NCBI GenBank assembly: GCA_002771315.1
Contig: PCSF01000144.1
Location: 155-11,240 of the forward strand
Reading direction: 5' to 3'
DNA length: 11,086 nucleotides
DNA from: Desulfobacterales bacterium CG23_combo_of_CG06-09_8_20_14_all_52_9
GTDB lineage: Bacteria > Desulfobacterota > Desulfobacteria > Desulfobacterales > UBA2156
The notes under the pieces are model-generated. The model ran no database searches and was not told where the DNA came from. It saw only the letters and a program-made list of their open reading frames with translations. Shown one piece after another: positions 6,520 to 11,086 of this stretch. The stretch's first letter is position 1. Each line of letters starts with the position of its first letter. A program made the translations under genes and the position numbers.

Positions 6520-7238
6520 CGGCTTCTCATGACGTGTCCGGTCAGAGGCACAAAGAGAACCCCGCAGATCTGATCGACGGTATAATCCTCCCCCTTTTTG
6601 GTGACCCGGACCAGGTTCTGGTAACTGAAGGGATTTCCCAGGGGAAGGATGAGGCGACCGCCGTCTTTGAGTTGTTTGAGCAGAGGCGGCGGAATGTGAT
6701 CCACTGCCGCGGTGATCATGATGGCGTCGAAAGGTTGAACTTGTTCCCAGCCGAAGTATCCGTCCCCATGCCGAGTTTGTATTTTTGTATAGCCAAGATT
6801 ATTTAGGATGTTAGATGCATTTTCATAAAGCTTTACTTTAATTTCAATCGTGTAAACGCTCGGCGTAATTTGGGACAAAACGGCGGCCTGGTAACCGGAG
6901 CCGGTCCCCACCTCCAGGACTTTGCTGTCCGAATTGACGGACAACTTTTCGGTCATCAGTGCCACGATATAGGGCTGGGAGATAGTTTGGCCTTCTCCGA
7001 TGGGAAGGGGATGATCTCCATAGGCACGACCCCGCAGTTCTTCCGGAACAAATAGGTGTCTGGGGACCCTTTCCATCGCCGAAAGGACCGCCTTGTCGGT
7101 GATACCCCGGGCTTGAATTTGGGTTTGAACCATCATTTCCCGCTCTTTTCGATACGGATCGATGGTTCCGGTATCGGAAGCATTCGATGGTCTTGTGAAA
7201 AGAAACAGGATGGCAAAAATCAGGCTGAATCGTTTCAT
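6516..7238 (-). CDS. pcm: protein-L-isoaspartate O-methyltransferase with N-terminal signal peptide
   Basis: SAM-dependent repair enzyme that methylates the carboxyl of L-isoaspartyl residues in damaged proteins. It has 240 residues; the family usually has about 210-220. The extra N-terminus, MKRFSLIFAILFLFTRPSNA, has a basic start, a hydrophobic core and a plausible cleavage site after SNA, so export is likely. The catalytic domain shows RVPRHLFVPEE, the conserved GEGQTISQPYIVALMTE (81-97), the SAM loop VLEVGTGSGYQAAVL (107-121), PFDAIMITAAVDHIP (169-183), and GGRLILPLG. The ATG at 7238 is preceded by AAAAAAGGA with 5 bases of spacing, a good ribosome site that supports this start. A tandem Met-Met at residues 35-36 (7136-7131) could give a cytoplasmic form. 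It is the first gene of a minus-strand unit and overlaps the membrane-protein gene by 4 bases. Confidence 0.9.
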   Translation of the reverse strand: MKRFSLIFAILFLFTRPSNASDTGTIDPYRKEREMMVQTQIQARGITDKAVLSAMERVPRHLFVPEELRGRAYGDHPLPIGEGQTISQPYIVALMTEKLSVNSDSKVLEVGTGSGYQAAVLSQITPSVYTIEIKVKLYENASNILNNLGYTKIQTRHGDGYFGWEQVQPFDAIMITAAVDHIPPPLLKQLKDGGRLILPLGNPFSYQNLVRVTKKGEDYTVDQICGVLFVPLTGHVMRSR

Positions 7239-7420
7239 TTCAATCCTTTTTTGCTCGATGAAAAAATGACGGAGGTGACGGCCAAAGTCAAGGGCAAAGT
7301 CCCGGTTTCGGGTATAGACAAGAAGAGGCTTTTATGTTTTGATCCCATCCGACGGATCTTAGTATCTAAGAAGATACCGGCTTCAGCCGATAGGGAGCCT
7401 GTGAGGAAAGGAACTTGCCC
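7239..7420. promoter_or_regulatory. divergent intergenic region with overlapping dyads
   Basis: This stretch separates pcm (minus) from the dehydrogenase gene (plus) and should hold both promoters. Two overlapping perfect inverted repeats lie here: CTTAG-TAT-CTAAG (7358-7370) and GTATCT-AAGA-AGATAC (7362-7377). They sit about 45-60 bases before the dehydrogenase start and could be an operator or leader hairpin. The candidate TTGATC (7339-7344) has no convincing -10 partner. GAGGAAAGGA (7403-7412) is the dehydrogenase ribosome site. No transcription-factor site was recognised. Confidence 0.35.
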
Positions 7421-8950
7421 GTGAAAGCGATCTTGAAAAACTTGGGAATCAAAGGGACGGAGGAGGGTGGTGGAACCGGATCTGCAATTCGTTGCCACGG
7501 AAGACTCTTGGACGTGGTTTCTCCGATCAACGGTAAGCGTATCGGCAGGGTGCGTCTTGCCGATCGCAAGGACTTTGAGAGCGTGGTCCAATGCGCTGTC
7601 GATGCCTTTCAGTCATGGAAGATGATGCCGGCCCCGAAGAGGGGAGACATCACGCGCCAGATCGGCATCGCCCTGCGGGAAAAAAAAGAAGATCTGGGAG
7701 CGTTGGTCAGCCTCGAAGTTGGCAAGATCCGTGCAGAAGGGGAGGGTGAGATCCAGGAGGCCATCGACATGGCCGATTTTGCCGTAGGCCAATCCCGGAT
7801 GCTTTATGGGCTTTCCATGCACAGCGAACGCCCGATACACCGCATGTATGAGCAATGGCACCCCTTAGGTCCTGTCGGCGTAATAACTGCGTTTAACTTT
7901 CCTGCGGCGGTCTGGTCATGGAACGCCCTGATCGCCCTGGTCTGTGGGGATACGGTGATCTGGAAGCCATCTTCCAAAGCCCCCCTCACCGCCATTGCCC
8001 TCATGAAGATCGCACAGGGGGTTTTGCAGAAAAACGGGCTTCCCGAGGGGATCCTGGGATGGGTTGTCGGAGACCGCCATGAGGTGGGGGAAGCCTTCAT
8101 CAACGATCCGAGGATTCCGCTGATTTCGGCCACCGGGAGTGTGGCCATGGGAAGGCACATATCCCAGGCCGTTTCCCGGCGCCTGGGCAAAACGCTTCTG
8201 GAACTGGGCGGAAACAACGCCGTCATCGTCACGGCAAAAGCGGATATGGATTTGGCGGTGCGTGCCATCGTATTCGGAGCCGTGGGAACGGCCGGGCAGC
8301 GATGCACCACCACGCGCCGGGTGATTGTGCACGAAGATATCTATGATGAGCTGACCCAGGCGTTGATGAAAGCCTATCGGCAGATCCCCATCGGTGATCC
8401 CTTGAAACCCGCGACCCTGATGGGTCCCTTGATCGACCGCAAGGCCGTTCAAAACATGCAGTCCGCACTTTCCCGCATTAAAAAGCAGGGAGGTCGGATC
8501 CTTTGCGGAGGAGAGGTTCTTTCCGGAAAGCGCTTTTCTGCTGGCACCTATGTGACTCCGTGTCTTTGCGAGGCGCCTCCGGATGCCCCCATCGTATCCG
8601 AGGAGACCTTTGCCCCCATTTTATACCTCATTCGGTACAAGACGCTTCAAGAAGCCATCCGATACCATAATGCGGTGCCCCAGGGGCTTTCATCCGCTAT
8701 CTTCACCACGGATATGCGTGAGGCGGAATTGTTTTTATCCCAGATGGGAAGCGATTGCGGGATTGCCAACGTCAATGTGGGTACGTCCGGAGCCGAAATC
8801 GGAGGGGCTTTCGGAGGCGAGAAAAATACGGGGGGCGGCCGAGAATCCGGGTCTGATGCCTGGAAAATTTACATGCGTCGTCAAACCTGCACCATCAACT
8901 GGGGAATCGAGCTGCCCTTGGCCCAAGGGATCCGATTCGAACCGGTTTAG
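7421..8950 (+). CDS. amaB: ALDH7-family semialdehyde dehydrogenase (AmaB/antiquitin type)
   Basis: NAD(P)-dependent aldehyde dehydrogenase of the antiquitin group, whose members oxidise alpha-aminoadipic semialdehyde in lysine/pipecolate breakdown or act in aldehyde detoxification. Numbered from the alternative TTG at 7415, it shows MYEQWHPLGPVGVITAFNFP (144-163), catalytic Asn161, cofactor Lys184 in VIWKPSS, the general base Glu263 in LLELGGNN, and the nucleophile Cys297 in GTAGQRCTTTRR. The ALDH7 signature NVGTSGAEIGGAFGGEK and GGGRESGSDAWK follow near the end. Length of about 510 residues is normal. AAGGA (7408-7412) lies 8 bases before GTG 7421, which I prefer; TTG 7415 in the same frame is possible using the upstream AGGA. 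It is the first gene of the plus-strand cluster, 30 bases before the transglutaminase-like gene. No other lysine-catabolism gene is in view, so the substrate is inferred from family only. Confidence 0.88.
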   Translation: MKAILKNLGIKGTEEGGGTGSAIRCHGRLLDVVSPINGKRIGRVRLADRKDFESVVQCAVDAFQSWKMMPAPKRGDITRQIGIALREKKEDLGALVSLEVGKIRAEGEGEIQEAIDMADFAVGQSRMLYGLSMHSERPIHRMYEQWHPLGPVGVITAFNFPAAVWSWNALIALVCGDTVIWKPSSKAPLTAIALMKIAQGVLQKNGLPEGILGWVVGDRHEVGEAFINDPRIPLISATGSVAMGRHISQAVSRRLGKTLLELGGNNAVIVTAKADMDLAVRAIVFGAVGTAGQRCTTTRRVIVHEDIYDELTQALMKAYRQIPIGDPLKPATLMGPLIDRKAVQNMQSALSRIKKQGGRILCGGEVLSGKRFSAGTYVTPCLCEAPPDAPIVSEETFAPILYLIRYKTLQEAIRYHNAVPQGLSSAIFTTDMREAELFLSQMGSDCGIANVNVGTSGAEIGGAFGGEKNTGGGRESGSDAWKIYMRRQTCTINWGIELPLAQGIRFEPV

Positions 8951-8980
8951 CCTGAAAGAGGCGCCGCCAGCGCTTGCATC

Positions 8981-10453
8981 ATGAGACCCTATTGGATCGC
9001 AGGGATCGTTTTCGGGATCATCTTTGCCGCGCTGATGGCGATGCGTCTCAATCTGCTTTACTTGCCGTCGCAAAGCCCTCCTGCCGCATGGATCGTTCTT
9101 CCTGAGAGAGACACATGGATGAATCTCTTTCATGAAGGGCAAAAGATCGGGTTTTCCCATTCGGTCCTGAAGCGTGACGAGGTCGGATACCGACTGGAGC
9201 AATCGGTTCACATGCGCTTGAATACCATGGGGCTGGTTCAGGATGTGGCCATCGTCACAGACTCCCGCCTTAACACGGATTTGTCCCTGGATTCATTTGA
9301 TTTTAGCATGGATTCCGGACGGTTCCAGTTTAAAGCGAAAGGAATGTTTTCAAAAGGGACGCTGATTGTCGACATCGAGGGTACCGGGGGAGAACAGCGG
9401 ATGGAAATCCCGTTACCCCGTGCACCGCATCTGGCCTCCGTGCTTTATGACGCCGTTATTGCAGGGGGCATGAAACCCGGAGAATCGCGTACCTTCGAGA
9501 TCTTCGATATTGCCTCCCTGGCCCGGGTGCCTGTATCGGTGCAGATGAAGGGGAAAGAAAAGATTCAGATCATGGGAGCAATCCGGGATGTCTCCCGGAT
9601 TGTGGTACAATACAAAGGGATGACTCAATCGGCGTGGATCAGCGAAGAGGGTGAGGTATTGCGGGAAGAGGGGCTTTTGGGTATGCGACTGGAAAAAACC
9701 GATTCCCACAGCGCAATTGCGGGGATCGTTTCCCGGCCGGGCCACGATCTGACCCTTTTCACATCGGTTCCGGTCGAAACCCCTGTCCGAGATCCCAAGA
9801 CCCGAACCCGGATTGCCCTTAAAATCGAGGGGATTTCCATCGAGGGTCTGGAACTTCACGGCGGACGGCAGGCCTTTTCCGGAAACATCCTGGTTGTTGA
9901 AAAAGAGCCTCTTTCGGACTTGCAAGATGAACCCTTGGACCCGCAGGAGGCCGCCCCTTATCTTAAAGCCGCACCGTTTATCCAGTCCGATTATGAAAGG
10001 ATTGTATCCCAGTCCCGTCAGATCACGGCGTCAAAGACGCATCCCCTGGATAAGGTCCGGGAAATTGTCGCCTGGATGCAGGAAAACATCGAAAAGAAAC
10101 CGGTGATCTCTATACCCGATGCGCTTTCGGTTTTGGAAAACCGGTCGGGCGATTGCAATGAACATGCGATACTCTTCGCCGCGTTGGCCAGGGCCGCCGG
10201 GATTCCGGCCCGGGTGGAAGCCGGTTTGGTCTATCTCAAGGGTCGGTTTTATTACCATGCCTGGAATATCGTGTATGTGGGCCGATGGATCACAGTGGAC
10301 GCCCTTTTCAACGAAATCCCCGCCGATGTTACCCATATCCGGCTGGTGAACGACGCGGAAAGAAATCCACTGGACCTGCTTCCGGTGATTGGGAGGATCA
10401 AAATTTCTGTGATTGACGATAAAGCGGCACCGGGAAAGCGAGAAGAGTCTTAA
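8981..10453 (+). CDS. membrane-anchored transglutaminase-like (papain-fold) protein
   Basis: 490 residues. A single N-terminal hydrophobic segment (WIAGIVFGIIFAALMAM, about 5-21) should anchor or export it, placing the remainder outside the cytoplasm. Residues about 35-320 are beta-rich without a recognised domain. The C-terminal transglutaminase-like core carries the full triad: Cys392 in SGDCNEHAILFAALARAAGI, His426 in FYYHAWNIVYV, and Asp440 in WITVDALFNE. Such domains act as proteases, amidases or cross-linking enzymes, so the actual reaction is unknown. The ATG at 8981 has only a weak, distant GAAAGAGG (8954-8961); coupling to the dehydrogenase gene 30 bases upstream is plausible. The ABC ATPase gene begins 2 bases after its stop (TAAACATG), a tight link suggesting a shared role, perhaps in envelope handling or transporter assembly. 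That role is inference. Confidence 0.85.
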   Translation: MRPYWIAGIVFGIIFAALMAMRLNLLYLPSQSPPAAWIVLPERDTWMNLFHEGQKIGFSHSVLKRDEVGYRLEQSVHMRLNTMGLVQDVAIVTDSRLNTDLSLDSFDFSMDSGRFQFKAKGMFSKGTLIVDIEGTGGEQRMEIPLPRAPHLASVLYDAVIAGGMKPGESRTFEIFDIASLARVPVSVQMKGKEKIQIMGAIRDVSRIVVQYKGMTQSAWISEEGEVLREEGLLGMRLEKTDSHSAIAGIVSRPGHDLTLFTSVPVETPVRDPKTRTRIALKIEGISIEGLELHGGRQAFSGNILVVEKEPLSDLQDEPLDPQEAAPYLKAAPFIQSDYERIVSQSRQITASKTHPLDKVREIVAWMQENIEKKPVISIPDALSVLENRSGDCNEHAILFAALARAAGIPARVEAGLVYLKGRFYYHAWNIVYVGRWITVDALFNEIPADVTHIRLVNDAERNPLDLLPVIGRIKISVIDDKAAPGKREES

Positions 10454-10455
10454 AC

Positions 10456-11086
10456 ATGATCGTGCTGAATCATTTGACCAAGCGCTACACCAGGACTCTG
10501 GCGGTCAACGATCTGAGCCTTGAGGTTCCCAAAGGGGAAATCTTCGGGTTCATCGGCCCCAATGGTGCAGGGAAGACCACCACAATCAAGATGATGGCAG
10601 GACTCATGGCTCCCACCTCGGGAAGCGTTTCGATTTGCGGGATCGACATGGCTCAAAATCCCCGGGAAGCCAAGGCCAAAATCGGATTCATACCGGATCG
10701 GCCGTATCTTTACGAAAAGCTCACCGGAATGGAATTTTTGAAGTTCATTGCCCGTATCTATGGAATTCAAGCAGACGACTTTAAAGAAAAGGCCGAAAAA
10801 AGCCTTAAGCGGTTTGCCCTGTCGGATTGGGCCCATGACCTCATCGAGGCTTATTCCCACGGCATGCGCCAGCGGCTCATCATCGCCGCGGCCCTGATCC
10901 ACGACCCGGAAGTGATCATCGTGGATGAACCCATGGTGGGCCTGGATCCCATGGCGGTCATCCTGGTCAAAAGTATCTTCAGGCAATTGGCCGCGCACGG
11001 TACGACGATCTTCATGTCCACCCACTCCCTGAGCATGGCCCAGGATGTGTGCCATCGCATCGGCATCATCCATAGAGGTGTTCTCA
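10456..11086 (+). CDS. ABC transporter ATP-binding protein (3' truncated by window edge)
   Basis: The first 210 codons of an ABC-2/drug-export style ATPase that powers a partner permease, probably encoded beyond the right edge. Visible motifs are Walker A GPNGAGKTT (34-42), the ABC signature region YSHGMRQR (133-140), Walker B VIIVDEP (153-159), the D-loop GLDP (162-165), and the switch His190 in MSTHS. Two positions differ from the usual consensus. The Q-loop reads GFIPDRPYLY with Asp81 where Gln is common, and the signature has His in place of the first Gly of SGGMRQR. Both changes sit inside an otherwise well-conserved frame. The ATG at 10456 follows the previous stop by 2 bases; a purine-rich AGAAGAG about ten bases upstream may serve as ribosome site. 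The substrate cannot be told from this fragment. Confidence 0.9.
   Translation, partial: MIVLNHLTKRYTRTLAVNDLSLEVPKGEIFGFIGPNGAGKTTTIKMMAGLMAPTSGSVSICGIDMAQNPREAKAKIGFIPDRPYLYEKLTGMEFLKFIARIYGIQADDFKEKAEKSLKRFALSDWAHDLIEAYSHGMRQRLIIAAALIHDPEVIIVDEPMVGLDPMAVILVKSIFRQLAAHGTTIFMSTHSLSMAQDVCHRIGIIHRGVL

Noticed and set aside
7235..7591. 118-codon minus-strand ORF over the start of the dehydrogenase gene
   Set aside because: It is antisense to a well-supported ALDH7 coding region and its protein has no recognisable features.

Overview
The window reads as an ordinary chromosomal stretch of a Gram-negative bacterium with close to even base composition. The gene set fits a deltaproteobacterial (Desulfobacterota-type) genome: an RlmD-like methyltransferase, RarD, an exported Pcm beside a membrane spermidine-synthase-like protein, an ALDH7-type dehydrogenase, and short inverted-repeat elements ending in TCGTAAAAAGTC. 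That placement is inference; there is no rRNA or other marker gene here. No tRNA, rRNA, CRISPR array, prophage or full-length transposase was seen.

Layout. (1) Positions 2-2211, plus strand: the 3' part of an RlmD-type 23S rRNA uracil-C5 methyltransferase, open at the left window edge, overlapping by 4 bases with a RarD permease gene. (2) Positions 2212-2513: about 300 bases with one small unrecognised minus-strand ORF and a weak hairpin. (3) Positions 2514-4107, minus strand: a DUF3883 (NOV_C) protein downstream of a PilZ-domain gene. The PilZ gene is split by a 146-base non-coding element flanked by 13-base direct repeats. A second element of the same terminal type lies just upstream of it. 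(4) Positions 4108-7238, minus strand: pcm with a signal peptide, then an 803-residue membrane protein with a central spermidine-synthase-like domain, joined by a 4-base ATGA overlap. (5) Positions 7239-7420: divergent intergenic region with two overlapping short dyads. (6) Positions 7421-11086, plus strand: an ALDH7/AmaB-type semialdehyde dehydrogenase, a membrane-anchored transglutaminase-like protein, and the start of an ABC transporter ATPase cut by the right window edge. These three are closely spaced and probably co-transcribed.

How the genes relate. The two SAM-fold genes (pcm and the 803-residue membrane protein) look translationally coupled. The transglutaminase-like protein and the ABC ATPase are separated by 2 bases and may form an envelope-related unit with genes beyond the right edge. 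The PilZ/DUF3883 pair looks as if it is decaying: the PilZ reading frame contains an element-borne stop codon, and the DUF3883 protein has Lys where the family normally has the Glu of its ExK nuclease motif. No clear new multi-gene system is visible. The most informative signals are the short elements around the PilZ gene, the altered DUF3883 motif, and the Pcm/membrane aminopropyltransferase-like pair.
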